Source of the DNA: Pseudopyrenochaeta lycopersici
Taxonomy: Eukaryota > Ascomycota > Dothideomycetes > Pleosporales > Pseudopyrenochaetaceae
Length of the DNA stretch: 64,000 nucleotides
Direction: 5' to 3'
Assembly (NCBI GenBank): GCA_003313425.1
Contig: NHZP01000067.1
Span: forward strand, 62,001 to 126,000
The notes under the pieces are model-generated. The model did no database searches, had not been told where the DNA came from, and saw only the letters and a program-made list of their open reading frames with translations. The translations under genes and the position numbers were made by a program. This document shows positions 12,438-22,406 of this stretch, piece by piece. Each line of letters opens with the position of its first letter. The stretch's first letter is position 1.

Positions 12438-13924
12438 GGGTTAACTGTATGCACCTAGAACTGCTGCATCTACTACGTCTACTAGAACTGCTGCATCTAG
12501 AACTGCTGCGTCTGCTGGAACTGCTGCGTCTGCTGCCTCTTCTGCGGCTTGTCTCTATCGCTTAGGCTGCTCTGCTCCTACTTCCTCTTTCTACTTGCCT
12601 CTGCATGTAGAAGGAAGCTAAGGAAGGTATACTAGCTATAGCTTAACGTGCAGAAGACGTTAATTAAATAAATACTTAGCCCTTATACTATATTAGCCTG
12701 TATAGTATAGGCTACTAGTCCTGTCGTTATAAAACGCCTGCTCTGTAGCTTAAGCGGATTCTCTCTGTCCTCCTTGCTATTACTGCTACTATCTACCTCA
12801 GGCGCAAACGCCTAGTAACTACTGCAACTCTTTTTCTCCTAACAATAGCCTGCTGTAAACCGCTGTCCTACTACCTCGCGCCTAATACCTACAGCTACGT
12901 GCTAGTACTTCTAGATCGTCAGCCGCGTGCCTAGAAGCTCTACTAACTTAACTACTAACGCATACGTAAGCCTATCTATATCCTAGAGCTTATCCTTATC
13001 TACTTAGAGGTAGTTATTTATTAATGCTAAAGCTACTTTACTTTAGCTAGCTAGTAGTATCGCCTGCAGTAGCCGTATGTAGAGTAGGTACGCTGCGATT
13101 AACTATCCTACTACCTCTAGTAGGAAGCGCGGAACTACTTTAGGTTAATCCTACTACGCCTGCGTCTTATAGTAGCAGGTAACTAGCGTAACTTGCCTAT
13201 TAATTATATAGAGGTTGTAATCCTAGAGCACCCTATTACGCTACTAAACTAATAGCAGCTTAGGCCTACGCGCTAGCTGCCTGCCTATAATATAGACCGC
13301 GAGACAGAGTAGCTTAAGGAAGCGTCCTACGCGCTAGAGATATTACTACACCTATTACTTATGCTACAGTATAGACGCCTTAGCTTAGTAGACTTAGCTG
13401 CCTTAATTACCCTCCTTACCTTCCTACTCCCCTCTTAATATATATAGTCGCTGCGCAGCTAGCACGCTTGCGAGCTGCGTAAGAACCTAGTTCCTACCCT
13501 CTTTAAGCTAAGCTAGTGTTAAGAAGTAGCCTGCTTACTATACTATTATTATATTATCTTAGATAGCTGCTAGGTTAGTAGAGCGTTACTGTGCCTACTC
13601 CTCTACCTAGAGTAGTTTCCCCTAAAGAACCTGCTCTACCTTTACTACTAGTCCTTATACTATAGCGCGAAAGCGCTCTAGCTTAATAGACTAGCCTTTA
13701 AGGAAGAACGTCTAGCAGTTAGGAGACTACTATATACTGCCTGTAATACAGCCTAGGGTACGTAGAGAGATATACTTAGCGTAGGTAAGTAAACTAATTA
13801 TAATACTTATTAGGCTATATAAGCTATTATAAGATAGCGCGCTCGCTAATATAGTAGAGTAGCTATCTTAGCAGCGCCCTACTCTGCGCGCTAGGTAGAT
13901 AAGAGGAAAGCTTTAGCTGCTAGG
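12438..13924 (-). mobile_element. Relic, left half of OrsD-like element
   Basis: Left part of a RIP-degraded element whose right part is 19157-20300. The chromovirus at 13925-19156 separates them, with a CTAGG duplication at the junctions. The first 100 bp hold imperfect repeats of GAACTGCTGC(A/G)TCT. No readable domain was assigned in this half; it is joined by continuity across the insertion. Confidence 0.4.
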
Positions 13925-14097
13925 TGTAACGGGCTAGGCCAGTGCTCGAGGCTGCGCCGTCGTGCACGGATATACGGCTCGTGCACGGAAAACTTTGTAC
14001 CTCGCGTGGCACCCAATTCTCCTCTTTTCTTCCTATCTTGGTTGTAGATAGCATCTGGACTAGATAGCTGGAATCCAGTTACTAGAGACCGCTCACA
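13925..14097 (+). repeat. 5' LTR of chromovirus
   Basis: 173 bp, TG..CA ends. Contains a TATA-like GATATAC near 13967 and, at 14035-14046, ATCTTGGTTGTA, which is complementary to the sequence just after the LTR. Confidence 0.95.
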
Positions 14098-14109
14098 TAC
14101 AACCAAGAT
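14098..14109 (+). other. Primer-binding site, predicted self-priming
   Basis: TACAACCAAGAT abuts the LTR and is the exact reverse complement of LTR bases 14035-14046. In Tf1/sushi-group elements the 5' end of the transcript anneals to the PBS and primes reverse transcription in place of a tRNA. If transcription starts near 14035 this element would do the same. The arrangement is directly visible; the mechanism is inferred. Confidence 0.7.
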
Positions 14110-14141
14110 CTCGCAGCTGACGAGGACACTGAAAAAGCATT

Positions 14142-15296
14142 ATGCAGGACCCTACCGAAGAAGTCAATATGCGGCTTAATAACATGGACCAACTAGTCCA
14201 GCAGTTGTTCGCCAAACTCGACGATATAAGCATCCGATTGGAAACGCAGTTACAGCAGCCATCTAATACGCCTGAACTTACACCACGCGCCACTGCCGCC
14301 CCAACGCCGTCGCCCGAACCTACCCCGGTAACTGTGAAGTCACGCCTTCCCCACCCTCCAATGTTCAGCGGCAACAAATCACAATGGCGAGGATGGAAGC
14401 TAGAGATGGAAGCTAAGATTGAAGAAGATGCGCGAGCTATAGGGAGCTCGAAGGCTCAACTACGCTATATCTATGCACGCCTTGAAGGAACAGCAAAAAT
14501 CAACGTTACTACATACTACGAGATGGCAAACAAACAAGAGTCTCCAAATCCTCGCGAACTTCTTCACCGTCTTGACCTCCTCTACGGTGAGCGCAACCGG
14601 AAAGAAAAAGCAATCCAGAATCTACATTCCATTCGCCAGAAAGAAGACGAGACCTTCATATCCTTCTACCCCCGGTTCGAAAGGGAGATAGCCAACGCTG
14701 ACGCAGAGGGATGGGACGACGTCGCTAAGACATCCTATCTGCGCAACGCGCTCAACAACAAGATGAGAGACAAGCTAGTAGGTACATCAGGAGGCGACAA
14801 CCATACATATATGGGATTTGTCCAAAAGTGCGCAAACCTAAGTAACGACATGGAGCTATATGGCCAGTGGACGAAGAAGAGAAGCGTTATCAGAGACGCC
14901 CAAGTACCTACGTTGCCAACAACTACTAGTAGCAAGGCCGCCATGCAATTCAACCGCGAAGACATGATGGAATGGGAACCAACACCACCTACTCCAACCC
15001 AAGTGAACACTGTCCGCCTCCGCGACAAAGGCAACGTAAACGGATACCCTTCAAAGCGTCCGGAAGACCAAGAGCTACTTGGGAAACGAGCAAAGTGGGT
15101 TGGCCAGGAAGAGATTGACGCTCGACGCCGTGAAGGGCGTTGCCTTCGATGCGGCCGCAGCCGGTGCCGAATAGTAACATGCCCGCTAGCAGCCGCTATC
15201 CGACCAATGTACACCAGCGTCAAAGCCGCGTTAAGCGCCGCGGTTACAAGCGCTGCTATTGAAGACGAGCTAGACGAAGCTGACAAAGAGCAATAG
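14142..15296 (+). CDS. gag: Gag polyprotein of chromovirus
   Basis: A 384-residue capsid-type protein starting at the first ATG after the PBS. An N-terminal helical segment (about 1-40) leads to a Pro/Thr-rich linker (45-65), then a retrotransposon gag core (about 70-245) with RLPHPPMFSGNKSQWRGW and a FISFYPRFERE stretch. Near the C-terminus C334, C337, C342 and C347 form CX2CX4CX4C, a zinc knuckle in which the usual His is Cys. The protein packages element RNA in the particle. It ends in TAG, and pol continues in the same frame six bases later, so Gag-Pol needs stop-codon readthrough, or the TAG is a recent CAG-to-TAG mutation. Codon use is normal. Confidence 0.9.
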   Translation: MQDPTEEVNMRLNNMDQLVQQLFAKLDDISIRLETQLQQPSNTPELTPRATAAPTPSPEPTPVTVKSRLPHPPMFSGNKSQWRGWKLEMEAKIEEDARAIGSSKAQLRYIYARLEGTAKINVTTYYEMANKQESPNPRELLHRLDLLYGERNRKEKAIQNLHSIRQKEDETFISFYPRFEREIANADAEGWDDVAKTSYLRNALNNKMRDKLVGTSGGDNHTYMGFVQKCANLSNDMELYGQWTKKRSVIRDAQVPTLPTTTSSKAAMQFNREDMMEWEPTPPTPTQVNTVRLRDKGNVNGYPSKRPEDQELLGKRAKWVGQEEIDARRREGRCLRCGRSRCRIVTCPLAAAIRPMYTSVKAALSAAVTSAAIEDELDEADKEQ

Positions 15297-18200
15297 GACT
15301 ACGTGGCAGCTCAGAGAGAATGGAAAGAGGAAGGAAGAGCAAAGATGGACGGTGACCCCTTTTTAGTGGACGTTAGACTTAATGGAACTGACTTCGTTAC
15401 CGGTCTCGTAGACTCAGGCTGCCTTTGCTACTCCGCTATAAGTGAACGACTCTTTCAATCTCTGAGATTGCCATCGTTGAAGATAGCACCGCGCCGGTTA
15501 GAAGGAGCCGCAGGGAAGAACGCAGAATCAACGACAATCCTGAACACTATCACCTACGCCTCAATCGATATAGATGGACACCAGCAGGAGCGCATCTTCT
15601 TTTACGTAGTCCCTGGCCTCACGTACGACCTAATCCTCGGAAACCCATGGCTAGAAGATGCTGATGTCACTATCTCTACAAGACGGGGCTGCTTGGACAT
15701 CGGCGTGTCTGGCATCCGCGTTTGGAACCGCAAGAAGACGTTGCGCAGGCCGCCCCAGTTCAAGGCCGCACAACTTATAGCTAGTGCGTTTCTGGCTGAA
15801 GTAAGAAGAAATCGTAGGAAGAACCGACAGGAAGGTATCAATCTTGATACAGGAGTATACGCTGTCTCGATCGCAGATATCGAGAAAGCTCTGAAGCCAC
15901 GCAAACGATCGGACCCTAAGGTCAAACTGCCACCTCATTACCAGAAGTGGTTGAAGGCTTTTGATCAGCACCTAGCGGAGAAGCTACCACCTCACAGGGA
16001 GGGTGTCGATCTGCACATTGAGATTGAGAAAGACCAGAACGGATCTGAAAAAACGATTCCTTGGGGACCTCTCTACGGCATGGGCCGAGAAGAACTGCTC
16101 GTATTAAGGAAGACTCTCACTGAGCTGTTAGATAAAGAGTTCATTCGAGCCAGCAACTCGCCGGCTGCCGCGCCAGTGTTAATGGTCAAAAAGCCCGGAG
16201 GAGGAGTCCGATTCTGCGTAGACTATCGTGGCCTGAACAACATCACTAAGAAGGACCGCTACCCACTCCCGTTGTTCACTGAAACATTGAGAAACGTAGC
16301 GAAGGCGCGATGGTTCACGAAGCTTGACGTCATTGCAGCATTCCACAAGATACGACTAGCGAAAGGAGAAGAATGGAAAACAGCCTTCCGGACGAGATAC
16401 GGATTGTTCGAATGGCGCGTAGTTCCTTTTGGATTAACAGGAGCACCCGCTGCCTTTCAGCGGTATATAAATAGTGTTCTGCAGGATTACTTGGACGACT
16501 TTGTATCTGCATACATCGACGACATCCTGATTTACTCCTCAGGGTCCCTCCAAGACCACCGGCAGAAGGTTGGAAGAGTCCTTCAACGTCTGATGGACGC
16601 CGGACTCCAGATTGATATTGACAAGTGTGAGTTCGAAACTAAGAGAGTCAAATACCTTGGATACATTATTGAGGCAGAAGTCGGAATACGAGTTGACCCC
16701 GACAAGATTGCCGCCATACGTGATTGGGCCACGCCATCGTCCGTGAAGGCCGTACGAGGGTTTATTGGATTCGCCAACTTTTACCGAGTTTTTATACCAG
16801 AGTTCTCCGATATCGCTGAACCCCTCACTAATCTAACAAGAAAGGACGTCCCCTTCCGATGGGACGAAGCGTGTCAAGAAGCATTTGAGAAGATCAAAGA
16901 GCTCCTTATCACAGCACCAATATTGGCTCATTTTGATCCAGAAAAGGAGACCTTGTTGGAAGCAGATTCGTCTGGACACGCTACTGGTGGCTTACTCTTA
17001 CAGAAGGACAAGAACAGCAATTGGCAACCTGTTGCTTATTATTCTAAGAAGCACTCAGCGACAGAAGCTAATTACCCAATCCACGATAAGGAGCTCCTTG
17101 CTATCGTCCGTTGTTTGGAAGCCTGGGAGCCAGAGTTGCACATGGTTAAGCACTTCACTATCTTAACTGATCACAAGAACCTGAAATACTTTTACACTGA
17201 GAGACAACTATCAGAGAGACAAGTGCGCTGGTCAGAATTCCTCTCAAGGTTCAACTTCACCCTCGAATGGAAGCCCGGGAAGATGATGGGAAAGCCTGAC
17301 GCATTGTCACGACGAGAACAGGACCTGCCCGCCAACTATGACGACGAACGCCTCCGATCTCGGTTCAAACGGCTCTTTCAGAATAAGCACCTCAGGAACA
17401 CTCAAGTCCTATCTCTCGCCTCATCACTAACCAATATCGATTTTGCGAAGAGTGTACGACTGTTCGAAGATGACCAAATGCAAGAACTATGGCATAAGAG
17501 TCGACAGCAGGACAAACTCTACCGAGAGCTCACTACCCTGGTAATACGCAAAGAGAGAAACCTTCCAGTAGATCTGCAGAAAGAGAAATCCGTAAGCATG
17601 GCGGAATGCTCCGTGGACGAGAGAGGCTTGCTACGATTTCGAGGAAGGATCTGGATTCCAAATTGCGAACCACTACGCACCCAGATCATTCAAAATATCC
17701 ACGACTCGCATATTACTGGACACCCTGGGAGAGATCTCACCTACGCAATCCTATCAAGGCAGTTCTTTTGGTCGGGTGCTGCGAGTGACGTGCGACAATT
17801 TGTTCGAAACTGCGAAGTGTGCGGGAGAAACACTATATGGAGGGAGACGAAGAAGGGCCTCCTCAAGCCAATGCCAATACCTGAACGTATCTGGGGGGAA
17901 ATCTCCATCGACTTTATCACGGACTTGCCGCTATCAGGGCGAGACAATGCTCCAAGCTGCATGGTTCTGACAGATCGGCTTACAAAAGGAGTAGAACTAG
18001 AGAGTATGCACGATCTCTCCGCTGAAGCAGTCGCACAAAGGCTCTTTGAACGCCACTACCCAATTCATGGCATCCCTACTGCAATCACGAGCGATAGAGG
18101 CCCTCAATTTGTCAGCGATCTATGGAGATATTTTTGCAGACTCTTAAATATCGAGCAACGACTATCAACTGCTTATCACCCACAAACTGATGGTGCTACT

Positions 18201-18983
18201 GAACGGATGAACCAAGAGATTGAGAAGATGATTCGCATTTGGGCAACCTACACGCAGGAGAACTGGTCAACACTCCTGCCTATTATTATGGGAGCGATCA
18301 ACAACCGAGAGGCATCATCTACAGGACTAAGCCCTTTTTTCTTTATGCACGGATACCATAACGAGCCAATACAGCTTGTTGAAGAGCGCACAATCCAGGA
18401 CCGAACAAAGAAGGATGGCGAAGTACTAGCAGAAGATTTCCTTAAAAGACTTCAAGACGCAACAGAATGGGCCCAAGCTGCAATAGCTATGGCACAGGAG
18501 AAACAACAACACCAAGCTAACAGAACCCGAACAGCAGCACCGCAGTACAAGGAGGGAGACTGGGTATTCCTTAACCTGAGGAATGTAAAAACATCAAGAC
18601 CCTCGAAGAAGCTAGACTGGTTGCATGGCAAGTACCGAGTTGTACGACAAGTTAGCTCCCACGCATATAAGCTTGACGTTCCTGGTAGGATACATCCCGT
18701 TTTCCACGTTGATGTACTACGGCCTGCACCAAACGATCCCCTCCCATCCCAGAAGACTGGGGACAGCCAACCAGGGCCCTTACTTATTGACGGAGAGGAA
18801 GCCTGGCTAGTTGAGCGAATATTAGACGAAAGGGCTACAAGGCGGGGCCGAAGACACTTTAAAGAAGCACGTGTGAAGTGGGTTGACTATGCGGACCCAA
18901 CCTGGGAGCCAGTTGAGAATGTGCGTAAGACTGAGGCATGGAAGCTATGGACGAAGACGCGCAGAAAGGGAGGAGGGGGGTAA
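15297..18983 (+). CDS. pol: Pol polyprotein with chromodomain
   Basis: Open in the gag frame from the codon after the amber stop to TAA at 18981-18983, directly before the 3' LTR. The first ATG is at 15345, but a GagPol fusion is more likely. Counting residues from the GTG at 15303: aspartic protease DSG at 37; reverse transcriptase with VDYRGLNN, YGLFEWRVVPFGL and YIDD (404-407); RNase H with acidic residue D555 and the TDHKNLKYF region; integrase zinc site H800 with the C837/C840 pair; catalytic D870, D931, E967 (DD35E); HPQTDGATERMNQ motif; C-terminal chromodomain (about 1167-1213, WLVERILDERATR...WEPVENV), which in chromoviruses targets integration to modified chromatin. All catalytic residues looked for are present. 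Confidence 0.93.
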   Translation, partial: DYVAAQREWKEEGRAKMDGDPFLVDVRLNGTDFVTGLVDSGCLCYSAISERLFQSLRLPSLKIAPRRLEGAAGKNAESTTILNTITYASIDIDGHQQERIFFYVVPGLTYDLILGNPWLEDADVTISTRRGCLDIGVSGIRVWNRKKTLRRPPQFKAAQLIASAFLAEVRRNRRKNRQEGINLDTGVYAVSIADIEKALKPRKRSDPKVKLPPHYQKWLKAFDQHLAEKLPPHREGVDLHIEIEKDQNGSEKTIPWGPLYGMGREELLVLRKTLTELLDKEFIRASNSPAAAPVLMVKKPGGGVRFCVDYRGLNNITKKDRYPLPLFTETLRNVAKARWFTKLDVIAAFHKIRLAKGEEWKTAFRTRYGLFEWRVVPFGLTGAPAAFQRYINSVLQDYLDDFVSAYIDDILIYSSGSLQDHRQKVGRVLQRLMDAGLQIDIDKCEFETKRVKYLGYIIEAEVGIRVDPDKIAAIRDWATPSSVKAVRGFIGFANFYRVFIPEFSDIAEPLTNLTRKDVPFRWDEACQEAFEKIKELLITAPILAHFDPEKETLLEADSSGHATGGLLLQKDKNSNWQPVAYYSKKHSATEANYPIHDKELLAIVRCLEAWEPELHMVKHFTILTDHKNLKYFYTERQLSERQVRWSEFLSRFNFTLEWKPGKMMGKPDALSRREQDLPANYDDERLRSRFKRLFQNKHLRNTQVLSLASSLTNIDFAKSVRLFEDDQMQELWHKSRQQDKLYRELTTLVIRKERNLPVDLQKEKSVSMAECSVDERGLLRFRGRIWIPNCEPLRTQIIQNIHDSHITGHPGRDLTYAILSRQFFWSGAASDVRQFVRNCEVCGRNTIWRETKKGLLKPMPIPERIWGEISIDFITDLPLSGRDNAPSCMVLTDRLTKGVELESMHDLSAEAVAQRLFERHYPIHGIPTAITSDRGPQFVSDLWRYFCRLLNIEQRLSTAYHPQTDGATERMNQEIEKMIRIWATYTQENWSTLLPIIMGAINNREASSTGLSPFFFMHGYHNEPIQLVEERTIQDRTKKDGEVLAEDFLKRLQDATEWAQAAIAMAQEKQQHQANRTRTAAPQYKEGDWVFLNLRNVKTSRPSKKLDWLHGKYRVVRQVSSHAYKLDVPGRIHPVFHVDVLRPAPNDPLPSQKTGDSQPGPLLIDGEEAWLVERILDERATRRGRRHFKEARVKWVDYADPTWEPVENVRKTEAWKLWTKTRRKGGGG
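18963..18980 (+). other. Polypurine tract
   Basis: An 18-base all-purine run (AGAAAGGGAGGAGGGGGG), three bases from the 3' LTR and inside the last pol codons. It is the expected plus-strand primer for reverse transcription. Confidence 0.8.
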
Positions 18984-19156
18984 TGTAACGGGCTAGGCCA
19001 GTGCTCGAGGCTGCGCCGTCGTGCACGGATATACGGCTCGTGCACGGAAAACTTTGTACCTCGCGTGGCACCCAATTCTCCTCTTTTCTTCCTATCTTGG
19101 TTGTAGATAGCATCTGGACTAGATAGCTGGAATCCAGTTACTAGAGACCGCTCACA
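18984..19156 (+). repeat. 3' LTR of chromovirus
   Basis: 173 bp, identical by eye to the 5' LTR, followed by the CTAGG duplication. LTR identity implies a recent insertion. Confidence 0.95.
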
Positions 19157-19970
19157 CTAGGACGCAGACGCAGTAGATAATTAAGCTAAGAAGCGTTAAG
19201 AACTGCGAGGCGTCGCGTAGTTAGTTTATATCTAGGTTAATAGCTAGCGTAGTAAGAAAGTAGATTATACTACTATAAAACAGCTAACAGTATACCTCCT
19301 AGTAAAACAGTACCTTAGACAGGCTTAGGATAGCCTTCTACTATTTAGCTACGTAACTGCTTCTGTTAGCAGTAGTTAGTAGTCTCTAGAGCTTTACTAC
19401 TTCCTACTTCTACCCTCTGTGCTAGAGGAATAGGCGGACGATATACTAGAGTTTGTCCTCTACGTCTTCCTCCTCCTTCTCTTTCTCTCTAGTAGTAATT
19501 AACTACAGGTAGTAGTAAATAAGTCGTGCCTAGAGCTATACTGCGCGACGTTAGCTTTCTATCTTCTATATACAACCTAGAGGGCGACAATTAGACTGCT
19601 GTAGTATTATACTACGTAGCTAGCGCAACGTCTTAATTAATAGCAAGCTAAGCCCCTTAATAGCCTGCTTAACTACCTCCTTAACGCAGCGTACTGTACA
19701 TTATAATACTAGCTCATTGTCGCCCAGCGGTCGCATAGCGTAGGCGAGCTGCTTTTAGTCTAGGTAGGCTTTAAGGTACTGCTCCTATTGCGTCTGTTTT
19801 AACTAGCTAGTGTAGTTGTAGGCTGAGGCCTCTTCAGCGATTTGGCTAATTGCCTCGTTATCCTGACGCTTAATAGTTTCCTACTTAGCTAATAAGCTAG
19901 TGAGCCTCTCCTTAGGGTCTAGCCGCTTTCTCTGCTGTTGTTGCTGCCCCAAATGCTAATCCTGCGTCTG

Positions 19971-20018
19971 CTCCTGTGCTTGCTCCTGTGCCTGCTCCTG
20001 TGCCTGCTCCTGTACCTC
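19971..20018. repeat. 12-bp minisatellite, 4 units
   Basis: Four tandem CTCCTGTGCCTG-type units that encode the Gln/Ala/Glu repeat of the OrsD-like relic on the minus strand. Confidence 0.85.
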
Positions 20019-20229
20019 TGCCTGTACTACAAAGTACTAGACGTAGCGCCGTTTGCGGAAAAAAGTCTACACCTTAACTAGCCTCTATAGCTGCGTAGCG
20101 TGCTCCTAGTATAAGGTCGTAGAGGCAGAGGACTAGCGTGTAAGCTTTATACTATACTACTTGTTTATATGTTTCTGTATACACTTACGGCTTATACTTA
20201 GAAAGCCGCAGCGCTTACTAGTAGTAGTG

Positions 20230-20230
<1 letters not shown>

Positions 20231-20290
<60 letters not shown>
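20231..20290. repeat. (TAC)20 microsatellite
   Basis: Twenty uninterrupted TAC units. Would encode poly-Val or poly-Ser/Ala-type tracts if translated, but lies at the edge of the degraded OrsD-like relic. Confidence 0.95.
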
Positions 20291-20291
<1 letters not shown>

Positions 20292-20299
20292 GCTAGCAA

Positions 20300-22118
20300 C
20301 GTAATTATAGCAGAGAAATGCGTCCTATAGTAAACCTAGCTCCGCGATATGCGGGCTGTTTAGTTAAGGGAGAGAGACCTCTACTAGCGAGTTTAAGTTA
20401 AGGCCTTAGTAGGCTGTAAGCAGCTCTCTCTACTGCGTTGCAGGCATACTATACTAGCGCTCTAAGTGCTAATCTAGGCTGTAGACAGCACAGGTATACT
20501 AGCAGTAGACAAGGACGCTATAGGATAGGAGAAAGGTAAACATTATAGATACTCTTTCTTTTTTTCTCTTTTTTTCTCTCTTACTTTTACTCTTATTTAT
20601 TCTATTATATAGAACGCGTTTAAGAACGTAATTTATACTCTAACGCGTTACGCGTAGGTACTAGCTAATCTAGGTTAGAGAACTAGCTAAGAAAGGTTTA
20701 GTCGCGGAATAAAGGGGGCGGACGTATTCTTCTAGGTGTCCTCCTTCTATTTTGTAAAATTAGCGAACGCACAGGGTAAGAGAATAAAGAGGGAGACCTT
20801 ATAGTTCTAGGTGTTTATATACCTAGTTAGATAAGGCGTTTCCTAATATATTACTACTTAGCTAGTTATATTATATAGCTAGAGCCTATTTAACGCTACT
20901 TTAAGCTATATTAGGTTCTATTAACTTAAGGTCTACCTATAATAGGTATTCTATACTAGAACGTTCTTACGTAGGCTTAATTAAAGTTAATTAGGCTAAT
21001 ATAGCCTTTAACTCTATATTATATTCTCTTACTAGTTCCTTAGTAATAGTTTAGGTCTTAGGGACTTATTCTATACCTAGTATTTAGGTATCTAGATAGG
21101 TTAGACTATCTAGGCCCTCTACTAGGGTATAGACACGAGACTATATTATCCTTTAAGTTATTATACTAAAGTACTATCTCTAAAAAGAGTAATCCTAATA
21201 TTAGGACTAGTTATATATAGTTATAGCCTAGTTCTGAGAGTTAGTAGGGTTAGATAGGTATAAAGGAGTTTAATAAGGGATAATAGGGTTATATTAGTAA
21301 CTAGAAGGATTACTGCTGTATAGGCAGGATCCTAAAGGGTTTTTATGTTCTCCTTACTCCGCACCTAGGACTAATCAGGCTAAAGGAGGTTAACCCCGGC
21401 TTTAATAGCTCTAATCTGGCCTACTATAGACGAAACTAGCTAAGTATACCTTAGGTATACTAGACTCGTTAGCTAGTCTAGTTAGGCGTTATCAACTCCT
21501 AACAGTTTTAGGTTTTTATTAAAGCTATTAATAATATTAAAATGCTAGCTAGAGGAAAAGGCTCTATAATAAAGTATTATAAATCTAAATTTTAGTATTA
21601 TAGTATTATTACGCTAGGCTTTTTTAAGGGCTAGCGCGTAACGCAACAGACTTACTTAAAACCTACGCTAACTCCGCAGAGCAGGGATAATAAGTATTAT
21701 TCTCTCTTATAGCTAAGTTATAGTAATATAGAACTATCCCTTTACTATAATCTGTAGTATAAAGTAAGTACTATTACCTGAAACTATACGTTACACTAAC
21801 ACGTTTAGAATAGGTGAAGAAGACGATCCTAATAAATTAATTTACCTTAAGCTTAGGCATGCCTAAGACCCTACCCTTATTATCTATATAGTATTAGCAG
21901 GCTGCCTGCGCGATAATTAGCTTAGAAATAAGGTAGATTAGGTATAGTTACACTAGTTTTATAGAGTCTAGACATATTGCTAATAAGTTATTATCCTATT
22001 AGGGCAGGGTTAGGGTAGTATTAGTAGGGTTACTAAGAGGAAAAAAATGTGTTAGTAGGGTTACCTTTAGTGTGGTGGGCTTACCTAAAGCTTAGTTAAC
22101 CGAGGTTTTAACGTGGTG
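20300..22118. other. RIP-degraded repeat DNA, no gene recognised
   Basis: Moderately AT-rich, TAG/TAA-saturated sequence with several short GTTAAC/GGTTACC motifs in its last 100 bp (22050-22118) that resemble transposon termini. Normal host composition begins at about 22136. Confidence 0.5.
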
Positions 22119-22135
22119 GGGTTAACTGTATGCAC

Positions 22136-22406
22136 GCCAGCTCGCTTGTGAACCCCGTTATCGTGGATGTAAGATAAGAGTGTCGACCGGGCCGGTCTCA
22201 CAGGCATTCGCGCATGCTCGATGCGCTTCAACCCCGCCAGCCGCTTGCACGAACTTTGTCTAAATCAACCACACTACAGACCGGGCCGATGCCACGCTAT
22301 CCGTAGCGATCGCGGGGTAGTTCTGCCCCAGAAATCGTTCCCCGGATTGATCTGCCCGTCCAAGGGTCCTCAGCACTTATAAGTTCCACATTTTATCTCG
22401 TTTTCA
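22136..22406 (+). promoter_or_regulatory. Promoter of the MFS gene with cluster motif
   Basis: Holds the perfect 13-bp palindrome GACCGGGCCGGTC at 22185-22197 and a second, imperfect copy GACCGGGCCGATG at 22279-22291, 210 and 116 bp upstream of the ATG. The same motif recurs in the other three promoters of the island. Zn2Cys6 proteins bind CGG triplets; here CGG-N1-CCG (or everted CCG-N3-CGG). An AGATAAG GATA-type site lies at 22172-22178. Confidence 0.6.

Larger units (their letters stand above)
10300..12450 (-). mobile_element. pogo-like DNA transposon remnant with later insertions
   Basis: Matching inverted ends suggest one old element: GTTACCCTACTA near 10303 and, inverted, TAGTAGGGTTAAC ending at about 12445; further in, AACGTGCCCCACCACCT near 10365 and AGGTGGTAGGGCACGTT near 12370. 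Inside is a pogo transposase C-terminus (10524-11052), then an LTR-like insertion (11095-11446) and very AT-rich palindromic DNA. The N-terminal coding half is not visible. Confidence 0.45.
13925..19156 (+). mobile_element. Ty3/Gypsy chromovirus (Tf1/sushi-like), nearly intact
   Basis: A 5232-bp LTR retrotransposon bounded by LTRs that look identical by eye (13925-14097 and 18984-19156, 173 bp, TGTAAC..CTCACA) and a perfect 5-bp target duplication CTAGG (13920-13924, 19157-19161). Order: 5' LTR, primer-binding site touching the LTR, gag, one in-frame TAG, pol (protease, reverse transcriptase, RNase H, integrase, chromodomain), polypurine tract, 3' LTR. No RIP-type decay is apparent, so insertion postdates mutation of the surrounding relic. 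Possibly still mobile, subject to the gag/pol stop codon. Confidence 0.95.
19157..20300 (-). pseudogene. OrsD-domain-like protein relic, N-terminal half
   Basis: On the minus strand from about 20210 downward one frame reads through with TAG/TAA in place of Gln/Trp codons. It contains CGFLSISRKCIQKHINK (a C2H2-like finger), a WRPVKVQTFFR-like stretch, a (QAQE)n repeat and a conserved YLDWKQLAYAMRP segment. Order and wording match fungal OrsD/DUF3505-type proteins found in repeat elements, some linked to RecQ-like helicase genes. No helicase motif was found here. The chromovirus inserted in the middle. Dead; the assignment rests on remembered family motifs. Confidence 0.5.
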
